Assembly: GCA_963730065.1 (NCBI GenBank)
Contig: CAVSQL010000020.1
Span: 558,001 to 622,000 of the forward strand
Direction: 5' to 3'
Length of the DNA stretch: 64,000 nt
Source of the DNA: UBA9676 sp963730065
Lineage (GTDB): Bacteria; Actinomycetota; Actinomycetes; Streptosporangiales; Streptosporangiaceae
Made by a program: the position numbers and the translations under genes. The first letter of the stretch is position 1. Each line of letters opens with the position of its first letter. This document shows positions 38,201 to 45,644 of the stretch, one piece after another. The notes under the pieces are model-generated. The model worked only from the letters and a program-made list of their open reading frames with translations. It was not told the origin of the DNA and did not search any database.

Positions 38201-38579
38201 GGCCCAGCAATCTATATAGCCGCCACAGCAAGAAGGCCGACGCGATCGCGAGCAGCAGGCCTGACGTCGCGAAGTTGGAAAGAGCCCCGCAGGAGAAGCC
38301 GAGCTGCGCGCATCGGCGGTCGGGGTCGAAACCGAAAGCCGACGGGTGCCCCAGGAAGACCACATAAAAGGACCAAGCCAGCCACAGGAGAAAAACGAGC
38401 GCGGCGAGGACGGTAAGCCAAATCGCGATCCAGATCAGCGCCCGCGCCCGCCACCTGCGAGGCTCGTCGACGCCGCTCCTGTCCCAGCGCCGGGGACGGG
38501 TATCCCTGAGGACGTGCATTGAGCCCGGTGCGACCATGCGCTTCACCCGTGCGGCCGGGCTGTTCCCCGCGTCGGCCAT
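35271..38579 (-). CDS. Membrane-anchored NACHT-like STAND NTPase
   Basis: This is 1102 residues. Two N-terminal helices (about 47-70 and 103-120) precede a NACHT-like ATPase. Walker A is GGVGTGKT (176-183), Walker B is IVVLADGLEEAL (249-260), and ASRP (287-290) resembles sensor 1. A winged-helix-like stretch and a long helical C-terminal region (about 400-1050) follow, with several Cys-rich patches (APCQICEDE, CVDGCAFELCPYP). STAND NTPases oligomerise on ligand binding; many act in phage defence or signalling. There is no nuclease, protease or TIR domain, so the membrane segment or an unknown tail would be the effector. Its 3' end touches the att-like repeat. Confidence 0.78.
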   Translation of the reverse strand: MADAGNSPAARVKRMVAPGSMHVLRDTRPRRWDRSGVDEPRRWRARALIWIAIWLTVLAALVFLLWLAWSFYVVFLGHPSAFGFDPDRRCAQLGFSCGALSNFATSGLLLAIASAFLLWRLYRLLGRYQARARNESRELVPTAGTILEEVVGRDELCKVLMVNLHDRGARPHILVGGVGTGKTAVLVKLTEFLADKGAVPVPIRLRDAGNELDFEDLARERFLDEVNQYVLNSAEGETIWRRLRKDGKIVVLADGLEEALAGMSERDNIIRAAIRNAHTEHLPLIIASRPHDPLRATDATILVLEPLSYEAALAYVGSGGTRENDRRLAWIVETADVVEAPLYLQITRELHDKGLLEPSSAGQHGVVDTRGADRSTLRLGLLQTWERALIRGHLYEDVPLNRAERQAAVEHMSALACAGLKQDLLDVELDGPVSGKISAEVKQRLAKIDEQAGRATGVGTVNVRLAAAWAARLELVELRGDSVRFPHSLMQAYLGSRLLDAALQDTSYCEEALRSPRPGREFLIALVLHSRAAGRASAARPGPAHRARTGLRLGRRPNPPAAQNGSAGLGFLTQAAAARDDNKVLDMYAAALEIDCTAAEPAHVAIAEQIVDNWPQIHAHDPRTLEEGKVGLVRRFGEAARTIDARRRQGDGCSATPAYRQLCAIGCQERSYPVQLAVAQEIGAGGDAAYRELEQTLIAPCQICEDERAGERPSKASGHPSGPVGGNQSWREWIMSAWLAPMLAGPSDATASGPEHQELEAKARADLARWLRHIGNDARRPGEEDLPISLEIALAQGFKYAANRRSPHAEDGREARMYLAEQALEMLKGARYWFSQLTLIQALCLLNMSESPRLSSDKHGAKPEAIVQHWLDVAGRERAGRDQRAGAPAGPHPFVREASQLAVLALKTGYPQRYCWIDESGVVAQVGSRNTGTSTGQRNRRLWIPPSAGWTALNGRAQRLIADVLLLLNLAERGDQPRDRERRLKRANRPDLPPCITRSRASLNPGRTVGTATSSAPGTTCVDGCAFELCPYPPKGVQPRVEMSEAFCRRQQTLLNRRSPGPRTAPWQQMPPAQLTTFWAEMADRARDSRPRAAGAGRDRSR

Positions 38580-39134
38580 CGTCCCTCCCCTGCCGCCGTC
38601 TAGCCATCGTTATACCGTTTCGCCTTCTCTGAATTGGGTGAAACGACGGCAGCATTACAAGATTTGGACCCGGCGTTGCTGCGCAGGCGCCAGGTGGGTC
38701 GGGCAGCCTAAACCGCGGCATTGGCAAGGTCAGCCGGCGGGCCCGGCACAGCCGAGAGCGCCGGCCACCACGCCGGGTGCGCCCGGCCTCAGCGCTGCGC
38801 TTCCCGGCGGGCGTCCTGGCCTGGCTGGGGTACCCGGTACAGCCGCTACGGTTCAGGTCCTTCCGGCTGGGCGAAGAAGGAGAGCTGGCCGAGCAGCGTG
38901 TCAGCGGCGGCGATCAGCCGTCTGCAGTCTCGACAGCCTGCCGGGCTTTGTCCGCGATGGCTGTGTCTGCGGGCAGGCTGCCTACCAGTCGCCTGCTTCA
39001 CCCCCCGGGTTCCTCGCAGGCGCTGAACCCTGGTGAGTGGTCGCCGGGTCGGCCACATAGCCTAAGTTGATCATGGCGGGTCTCCAGGGCTCACTGGGTA
39101 GGCGGCGGGCCGCTGCGCGCCTAGCATTGGCCAT
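38580..39134. other. Intergenic region without recognisable gene
   Basis: 555 bases between the NACHT-like start and the pafA relic. Short frames exist on both strands (for example 38846-39058 minus, ending LIAAADTLLGQLSFFAQP), but none has a clear start, ribosome site or family. It may hold a decayed gene. Confidence 0.4.
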
Positions 39135-40342
39135 GTGGACAAGCGGTTCTTCGGCCTCAGGAACCAGTACAGCGTCGTCTTCTCCGCCGGCGGGCAGCGG
39201 CAGCTGTCCCCGGAGGAGGTGGGGCGCCGCTTGTTCGGCCCGGTCGTGTCCGGAGGCCAGGTCAGCGGCGTGCTGCTCAGGAACGGGGGGCGGCTGCACC
39301 TGGACGTGGTCAGCTACCCAGAAAACGCGACGCCGGAGTGCGGCAGCGTGCTTGACCTGGTCGTGCACGACAAGGCGGGCGAGCGGATCGTTGAAGGGCT
39401 GCTCGTGGACGCCGGCCAGCGGCTGCGCGAAGCAGGCATCGCCGGCGATATCTCGGTGTTCAAGAGCAACGCCGGCCCGGCGGGCAACTCATACGGCTGC
39501 CAGGAGGACTACCTGGTCGGCCGGCGTGGCGAGTTCGGCCGGCTGGCCGACATCCTGATCCCGTTCCTGGTCACCAGGCAGATCATCTGCGGCGCAGGCA
39601 CGATAGTGCAGACACCGCGCGGCGCCGTGTACTTCCTCAGCCGGCGGCTGGCCACATCGGGAATGGCCTATCGCCGGCGGCCACCCGGTCCAGGCCGCTT
39701 ATCCATACCCGCGACGAGCCACGCGCCGCCGCTGCGGGGTTGCGGCGGCTGCGCGTGATCGTCAGCGACTCCACCATGAGCGAGACAACCACAATGCTCA
39801 AGGCGGGCGCCACCGGCCTGGTGCTGCGCATGGCCGAGGCGGGCACCGTGATGCCGGGCCTGATCCTGGACAACCCGGTCCAGGCTATCGGTGAGGTCAG
39901 CCGCAACCTAACCGGGCGCAGCCCGGTGCGGCTGGCCGACGGCCGGCAGATGAGCCCGCTCGACATCCAGCGCGAGTACCTGGCCAAGGCGAGGGACTTC
40001 ACCAGCAAACGCGGCGCGGATGCGGTCAACAGGCGCGTCCTGGGGATGTGGGACCGGGCGCTGGACGCGATCGGGACAGGGAACCTCGACACCATCGCCC
40101 GGGAGATCGACTGGGTCATCAAATACCAGCTCATCGAGCGGTACCGGGCAACACATGACCTGCCCCTGTCGGCGCCGCAGGTCGCCCAGGCCGACCTGGC
40201 CTATCATGACGTGCACCGTGGCCGCGGCCTGTACTACCAGCTGCAGCACAGCGGCGCGGTCGACAGGACCGCGCGTGACATTGACATCTTCGAAGCGAAA
40301 ACCGTCCCACCGGTCCCCGGCCGTTACCGGCAGGCGGGCTGA
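39135..40342 (+). pseudogene. pafA: Degenerate Pup-ligase (PafA) paralogue
   Basis: From GTG 39135 the frame reads MDKRFFGLRNQYSVVFSAGG and continues through LHLDVVSYPENATPE, NSYGCQEDYLVGRRGEFGRL and VQTPRGAVYFLSRR, unmistakably PafA. Near 39650 a one-base shift is needed to continue HIGNGLSPAATRSRPLIHTR, SETTTMLKAGATGLVLRM and YLAKARDFTSKRG to a stop at 40342. The joined product is about 402 residues against about 450 for PafA, lacking the C-terminal part. PafA ligates Pup to lysines of target proteins for proteasomal degradation. The metal-binding GxETEYG is GLRNQYS here (E9 to Arg, E11 to Gln), while catalytic Asp57 remains. It is almost certainly inactive. Confidence 0.88.
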
Positions 40343-40516
40343 TCCCGCTCCTGCCCGCCAGCTGAAACCCTGCATTTAAGACCTCTATATGAGGCTGGCG
40401 TGACCGCCGATATAACGCAATCCTCAGCCTTCTGAAATGAGGATTCACGGATTCGGGACAGGCCCTAGGCCACGTGTGGACCACGATCAGGGCAGTATCC
40501 CGAAATCTGGTGAGGG

Positions 40517-40690
40517 TCAGCGTGCCGAGCGCCTGCCGGGGCGCCGCCGCATCCGCAGAGCGCCCAGGACAAGGGCGCCGAGGAACACGGCAATGCCGAT
40601 GATCAGCAAGTACAGCAGGCCCTTGGCGACGACACCCACGATGCCCAGCACCATCGCCACGATCACCAGCAGTAGGAAGAGGGCAATCAT
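40517..40690 (-). CDS. Small hydrophobic membrane protein
   Basis: This 57-residue protein has a strong GGAGGATCGG ribosome site before its ATG at 40690. It starts MIALFLLLVIVAMVLGIVGV and holds two hydrophobic helices, followed by a very basic tail (RMRRRPGRRSAR). It resembles the small stress-associated membrane proteins common in actinomycetes. The function is unknown. Confidence 0.65.
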   Translation of the reverse strand: MIALFLLLVIVAMVLGIVGVVAKGLLYLLIIGIAVFLGALVLGALRMRRRPGRRSAR

Positions 40691-41081
40691 CCGATCCTCC
40701 GCTCACTTGGGCGGCTCAGCGGCGGGCCAACCGCCGTTCACCGCTGGCCCCCGGCTGGTATGTCAGGCCGTAGTGCTCAAAGATGGCCTCTTCGTCGGCC
40801 GCTGGCAGCTCGCTGCGTCGCACCTGGCTATAGCGGCTACCTCACAGTTCGTGGGGAGGGGACAGCGCGTTCAGCGCCGCAGTAGCAGTACGACGACTAC
40901 GATGACAACGATAACGACTAGGGTGCCAATACCGATAAAAATTGGCTCTTCCTCTCTCTGTGGTGCACGAGCCGCGAATTGCCCTGAACTGGCCCGGTAC
41001 AGGCCTCACGGCGGACCTGGCTCCCGTGCGGGCCCGGCGTCCTTCGGCGACGATCAGTGAAGCGCTACTCGGGGGAACTGA

Positions 41082-41255
41082 TCACTTTTTGAAAGCGTCC
41101 TTGACTTTTTCGCCAGCCTGCTTGAGGTCGCCCTTCGCCTCCTCGGCCCGGCCCTCGGCCTCCAGGTCGGTGTCGTCGGTGGCCTGGCCAGCCTTCTTCT
41201 TGATCTTGCCCCTGACCTCGGTCACCTTGTTGGCTGCCTTGTTCTCTGCGCCCAT
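41082..41255 (-). CDS. CsbD-family stress protein
   Basis: The 57-residue protein starts at ATG 41255 (MGAENKAANKVTEVRGKIKK). The repeated acidic/basic pattern GKIKKKAGQATDDTDLEAEG and EEAKGDLKQAGEKVKDAF is the CsbD signature. CsbD proteins are small, abundant, disordered stress proteins (sigma-B controlled in Bacillus) of unknown molecular role. The frame continues upstream to 41399, but that part lacks family similarity. Confidence 0.88.
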   Translation of the reverse strand: MGAENKAANKVTEVRGKIKKKAGQATDDTDLEAEGRAEEAKGDLKQAGEKVKDAFKK

Positions 41256-41391
41256 GATGAAATCTCTCTGGTTGGAAGCCGTCCAGCTGCCCGCTGAGGT
41301 CAGCCCCAAACACGCGAAGCAGCTCGACTCGTAGGCATGCCTCGTGGGTTCCCCTGATTGAGCCCGGGTGGCAGGGGTCATGTGGCACGTG

Positions 41392-41520
<129 letters not shown>

Positions 41521-41565
41521 CCCAAGATGCTGCGATGCAAAGCAGGCGCCGAGGATACTGGCCGC

Positions 41566-41817
41566 ATGATTGACGACACCGCACGGGACCGGGCCATCTA
41601 CCAAGCGCTCAAGGCGGCCGACGAAGTCGCGGCGAGCCTTCAGGCACACCTCGTCGAGGAGCACGGGGCTGATCTGGATCGCGCTGCCACACAGAGCTCC
41701 TCCACCGACTCGTTCAAGCTCCTGCGGCAGGCTCGCGAGCGCCTGGGCGAAGGACTGCGAGGCGTCGGGGCCGTAGACATCGCAGAGTCTGACGGGATCT
41801 CCCTGCGCGATCGCTGA
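41566..41817 (+). CDS. Small hypothetical protein
   Basis: About 83 residues from ATG 41566 (MIDDTARDRAIYQALKAADE), with an alternative start at 41527. The protein is acidic and helical (KLLRQARERLGEGLRGVGAV) and has no recognised domain. It directly follows the RepSA relic and could be part of the same former element. The evidence that it is expressed is weak. Confidence 0.4.
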   Translation: MIDDTARDRAIYQALKAADEVAASLQAHLVEEHGADLDRAATQSSSTDSFKLLRQARERLGEGLRGVGAVDIAESDGISLRDR

Positions 41818-42243
41818 CTGCAAATTTCAACATTCCGGTCAGCGGCATTGAGGATGGGTCTCGGGTATGGCGTACCGCGGCGGAACTCACGGTCGAGGGA
41901 GGTCCGGGCCCGTGTGAGTATCCTCCGCGCCTCGGCCCGACGAACAAGCCGTGCTGGGATGCGGCAGGCCGGGAGCGCTAGCACGATTGGGCGGATCGTG
42001 AGGTGGGCCCCGCGCGGCGGTTCATGCCGGATGGGTACACATCTTCGACGGGGGCGTTCCACCCGTCAACATGGAAGCGCAGCGTCGGTCCGATGACGCT
42101 CGACAATTGTCGCGATGGTGCCGGAGGCACGGGCTGGAGGTCGTAGTCCATCGCTGCTGGTCCGTCCCTGCCGGGGAGTCCGGTGCGGCGCGGGACGATG
42201 AGGGCAGCGTTATGTGTGGGTGTCGAACCGACGAGGAGGTGCC
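41818..42243. other. Intergenic region upstream of the phosphorylase operon
   Basis: 426 bases hold no gene I can support. The frame from 42071 has no ribosome site or family. The region presumably carries the promoter of the GH65 operon; the GAGGAGGT ribosome site at its end fixes the GTG start at 42244. Confidence 0.4.
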
Positions 42244-44676
42244 GTGGACGGCTTCTCGCTCATCTATGACGGCTTCGATCCCGGCGCTGAAGGGCTCCGG
42301 GAAGCACTCACCTCGACGGGCAACGGCTACCTGTGCACACGTGGTGCGGCGGAGTGGGAGGAGGCGGACGGTGTGCACTATCCCGGCACCTACGTGCACG
42401 GAGGCTACAACCGCGAGACGACGATCCTCGGCGGCCTCCCCGTGCTCAACGAGGATCTCGTCAACCTGCCGAACTGGCTGGTCCTCCAGCTGCGCATTGA
42501 GGGCGAGGACGCGATCCGGCTCGCCGACGTCGAGTTGCTCGACTACCGCCACGAGCTCGACATCCGGTATGCGACCGTTGTCCGCGACCTTCGCTTCCGC
42601 GATCGCAGCGGCAGGAAGACGGCACTGCAGAGCCGCCGGTTCGTCAGCATGGCCGAGCACCACCACGCAGGGATCGAGTGGACGCTCGTCCCGGAGAACT
42701 GGTCGGGGCGCGTCGAGGTGGTCACGGCGATCGACGGCCGGGTGAGGAATGGCGGCGTCGCGCGCTACGAGCAGCTGGAAGGCCGCCACCTGAGCCCGGT
42801 CTCCCCGCGGACGTTCGGGCCTGAGGTCATCGCGCTGAAGGCCGAGACCCGGCAGTCGAATCTGTACATCAGCGAGGCGGCCCGCACGCGTGTGTTTCAC
42901 GGCGGACAGCCGCTCCCGGTTAAGCGAACGCTCCACCAGATGGAGGACTACATCCAGCAGGTCCTTGCCTTCGACGTGCGGGAAGGCGCGGCGACGCGGG
43001 TCGAGAAGATGGTGACGTTCTACACGTCACGGGACCCGGCGATCAGCGACACGCTGGTGAAGGCCGCCACGTCGGTGGCCCGCCACACCGACTTCGCCGG
43101 GTCGCTCGAGCGGCACGCCGCGGCCTGGGACGAGCTGTGGCGGGCGTGCGACGTGCGCGTGTCCGGGAACGAGCGGGTGCAGCTGCTGCTGCGGCTGCAC
43201 ATCGCGCACATCCTGCAGGTCTGCTCGCTTCACACCGCCGACCTGGACGCCGGGCTGCCCGCCCGCGGGCTCAATGGCGAGGCCTACCGAGGGCACGTGT
43301 TCTGGGACGAGATCTATGCGTTCCCGTTCTTCAACGCCCGGCTGCCCGAGGTCACGCGAGAGCTGCTGATGTACCGCTACCGCCGGATAGGCGAGGCGCG
43401 GGCAGCGGCCCAGGCGGCAGGGTTCCGGGGCGCGATGTTCCCGTGGCAAAGCGGGAGCGAGGGCACCGAGGAGGCCCAGCGCGTCCACCTCAACCCGCTC
43501 TCGGGCCGCTGGGAACCTGACCTCAGCCGCAACCAGCGGCACGTCAACGCCGCCATCTTCTACAACATCTGGCACTACGTCCGGACCACCCATGACCAGA
43601 CGTTCCTGAGCGACTACGGCGCGGAGATGATGCTCGAGATCGCGCGTTTCTGGGCGTCGATCGCTCACTTCAATACCGAGCGTGAGCGCTACGAGATCCA
43701 CGGCGTGATGGGCCCCGACGAGTTCCACGAGAAGTACCCGGACGCCCGCGACGGCGGGCTGCGCAACAACGCCTACACCAACGTCATGGTGGCGTGGCTG
43801 TGCGGCATCGCCGTCAAGGTGCTGTCACTGCTCCCGACGAGCCGCGCGGAGGCGCTGCGCGGGCGGCTGGGCATCGGCGACGACGAGCTGGCGACGTGGC
43901 AGGACATGAGCCGCCGGATGTTCGTCCCGTTCCACGACGACGGAATCATCAGCCAGTTCGAGGGCTACGCTGACCTCAAGGAGCTCGACTGGGACGCGTA
44001 CCGCGCGAAATACGGCAACATCCAGCGGCTCGACCGGATCCTGCGCGCGGAGGGCGACGACCCCAACCGCTACAAGGTCACCAAGCAGGCCGACACGGTG
44101 ATGCTCTTCTTCCTGTTCCTGCACGAGGGGCTACACGAGATCTTCGAGCGACTCGGGTACGACTACCGTGCCGACACGGCCATGCGGAACGTCGCGTACT
44201 ACGACCGGCGCACCTCTCACGGCTCGACGTTGAGCTTTGTCGCCCACGCGGGGGTGCTCGCCGCCATCGACCCCGAGAGCTCGTGGGAGCGGTTCCTTGT
44301 CGCGCTCCAGAGCGATGTTGACGACATCCAGGGCGGCACGACGAAGGAAGGCATCCACGTAGGTGTCATGTGCGGGACACTCGACCTCGTGCAGCGCGGT
44401 TACGCGGGCACTCACGTCCGCGAGGGTGTCCTGTATTTCAATCCCCGGCTCCCGAGGCAACTCGACGGCCTGTCGTTCTCGATGCAGTTCCAGGAGACCC
44501 CGATCCTCGTCACGCTCACCGGTGATCGGCTGACGCTGGCCAGCCACCCCGAGGGAGTGAGCCGCCCCGTCAGCGTCGGGGTCCGTGACGACGTCCGTGA
44601 GCTGTGCCCGGGCGACCGGACGGTGTTCGAGCTCAGCCAAGGCCCGGCCACCACCGGGCCGCCGGACCACGATTGA
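42244..44676 (+). CDS. Glycoside hydrolase family 65 disaccharide phosphorylase
   Basis: The 810-residue protein is read from GTG 42244 with GAGGAGG upstream (an in-frame start at 42214 lacks one). GH65 features: an N-terminal beta-sandwich (TSTGNGYLCTRGAAEW), an (alpha/alpha)6 barrel with HVFWDEIYAFPFF, then HGVMGPDEFHEKYPD with the catalytic acid Glu493, and the phosphate-binding RTSHGSTLSFVAHAG. These enzymes cleave trehalose, maltose, kojibiose or nigerose with phosphate to glucose and beta-glucose-1-phosphate. The exact disaccharide cannot be told. The next gene is a beta-phosphoglucomutase, which completes the pathway. Confidence 0.92.
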   Translation: MDGFSLIYDGFDPGAEGLREALTSTGNGYLCTRGAAEWEEADGVHYPGTYVHGGYNRETTILGGLPVLNEDLVNLPNWLVLQLRIEGEDAIRLADVELLDYRHELDIRYATVVRDLRFRDRSGRKTALQSRRFVSMAEHHHAGIEWTLVPENWSGRVEVVTAIDGRVRNGGVARYEQLEGRHLSPVSPRTFGPEVIALKAETRQSNLYISEAARTRVFHGGQPLPVKRTLHQMEDYIQQVLAFDVREGAATRVEKMVTFYTSRDPAISDTLVKAATSVARHTDFAGSLERHAAAWDELWRACDVRVSGNERVQLLLRLHIAHILQVCSLHTADLDAGLPARGLNGEAYRGHVFWDEIYAFPFFNARLPEVTRELLMYRYRRIGEARAAAQAAGFRGAMFPWQSGSEGTEEAQRVHLNPLSGRWEPDLSRNQRHVNAAIFYNIWHYVRTTHDQTFLSDYGAEMMLEIARFWASIAHFNTERERYEIHGVMGPDEFHEKYPDARDGGLRNNAYTNVMVAWLCGIAVKVLSLLPTSRAEALRGRLGIGDDELATWQDMSRRMFVPFHDDGIISQFEGYADLKELDWDAYRAKYGNIQRLDRILRAEGDDPNRYKVTKQADTVMLFFLFLHEGLHEIFERLGYDYRADTAMRNVAYYDRRTSHGSTLSFVAHAGVLAAIDPESSWERFLVALQSDVDDIQGGTTKEGIHVGVMCGTLDLVQRGYAGTHVREGVLYFNPRLPRQLDGLSFSMQFQETPILVTLTGDRLTLASHPEGVSRPVSVGVRDDVRELCPGDRTVFELSQGPATTGPPDHD

Positions 44677-44687
44677 GAGGAGGGCGT

Positions 44688-45473
44688 GTGCCGCAGTTCC
44701 GGGGAGCGATTTTCGACGTCGACGGGGTGCTGGTTGACTCGCCGCACGAGAAGGCGTGGCGCCAGTCGCTGCGCGAGCTGATGGAGTCGGACTGGGCTGA
44801 CATCCGCGACCGCACGACGTGGTCGCCGGAAGCGTTCACGTCCCACGTTTACCAGGAACACGTTTCAGGCAAGCCACGCGCGAGCGGCGCCCGCGCCGCG
44901 CTCGACTACTTCAAGGTGCCCGGCGCCGACACGCGCGTCGCCGAGTATGCCCAGCGCAAGCAGGAGATGGTCGTGCGTCTCATCGAGGCCGGTGAGTTCA
45001 CCGCGTATCCCGACGCGCTGCGGTTCGTCATCGCGACCAAGGACGCCGGCATACTGATCGCGGACGCGTCGTCGTCGAAGAACGCAGCGTTGTTCCTGCG
45101 CCAGATCCGGCTCGACACGTTCGCGCAGGAGCAGGGGATCTCGTCGCCGTCGCTGCGGCCCGGCCTCTCGCTGCTGGACTACTTCGACGCCGACGTCTCG
45201 GGGCGCGATTTCGCGCACGGCAAGCCCGACCCCGAGATCTTCCTGACCGCCGCGCACGAGCTCGGCGTCGAGCCGCGCTGCGCGATGGTGATCGAGGACG
45301 CGTCCGCCGGTGTCGAGGCGGCCAAGGCCGGCGGCATGGCGGCGATCGGGATAGCACGAGCCGACGACGCCGGACTGCTGAACGCTGCTGGCGCCGATAT
45401 CGTGGTCACCACGCTCGACGGCATCGACACCGCCGCCCTCGCCGAAGGAAGGCTAGCGATGCGGAAAGCGTAG
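44688..45473 (+). CDS. pgmB: Beta-phosphoglucomutase
   Basis: The 261-residue protein starts at GTG 44688 with GAGAGGAGGG upstream and reads MPQFRGAIFDVDGVLVDSPH. Asp10 and Asp12 (DVDGV) are the HAD nucleophile and acid/base. HGKPDPEIFLTAAHELG supplies the Lys, and CAMVIEDASAGVEAAKAGG supplies the metal-binding acidic motif. It lies 11 bases after the GH65 phosphorylase. Together they convert a disaccharide and phosphate to glucose plus glucose-6-phosphate via beta-glucose-1-phosphate, saving one ATP. Confidence 0.92.
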   Translation: MPQFRGAIFDVDGVLVDSPHEKAWRQSLRELMESDWADIRDRTTWSPEAFTSHVYQEHVSGKPRASGARAALDYFKVPGADTRVAEYAQRKQEMVVRLIEAGEFTAYPDALRFVIATKDAGILIADASSSKNAALFLRQIRLDTFAQEQGISSPSLRPGLSLLDYFDADVSGRDFAHGKPDPEIFLTAAHELGVEPRCAMVIEDASAGVEAAKAGGMAAIGIARADDAGLLNAAGADIVVTTLDGIDTAALAEGRLAMRKA

Positions 45474-45644
45474 TGGTGCGGCCGCCGGGAGCCCCGATAA
45501 CCGCCTCTAGGTCTTCCTCCAGTGACGGTCTTAACGTGCCTTCCCGGCGGCCAGTGCGCGTCCTTGGGCCCCCACAGGGCGCGCGCAGCCATCTGTTTGA
45601 GAAACCGTGGCGATTTCATGGGCTGGGATTCGCACGCGGTACGG

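Noticed and set aside
40860..40950. Minus-strand hydrophobic frame ending LVVIVVIVVVVLLLRR
   Set aside because: No ATG, GTG or TTG start in frame; only an ATT follows a purine-rich ribosome-site-like stretch, so it is too weak to call a gene.
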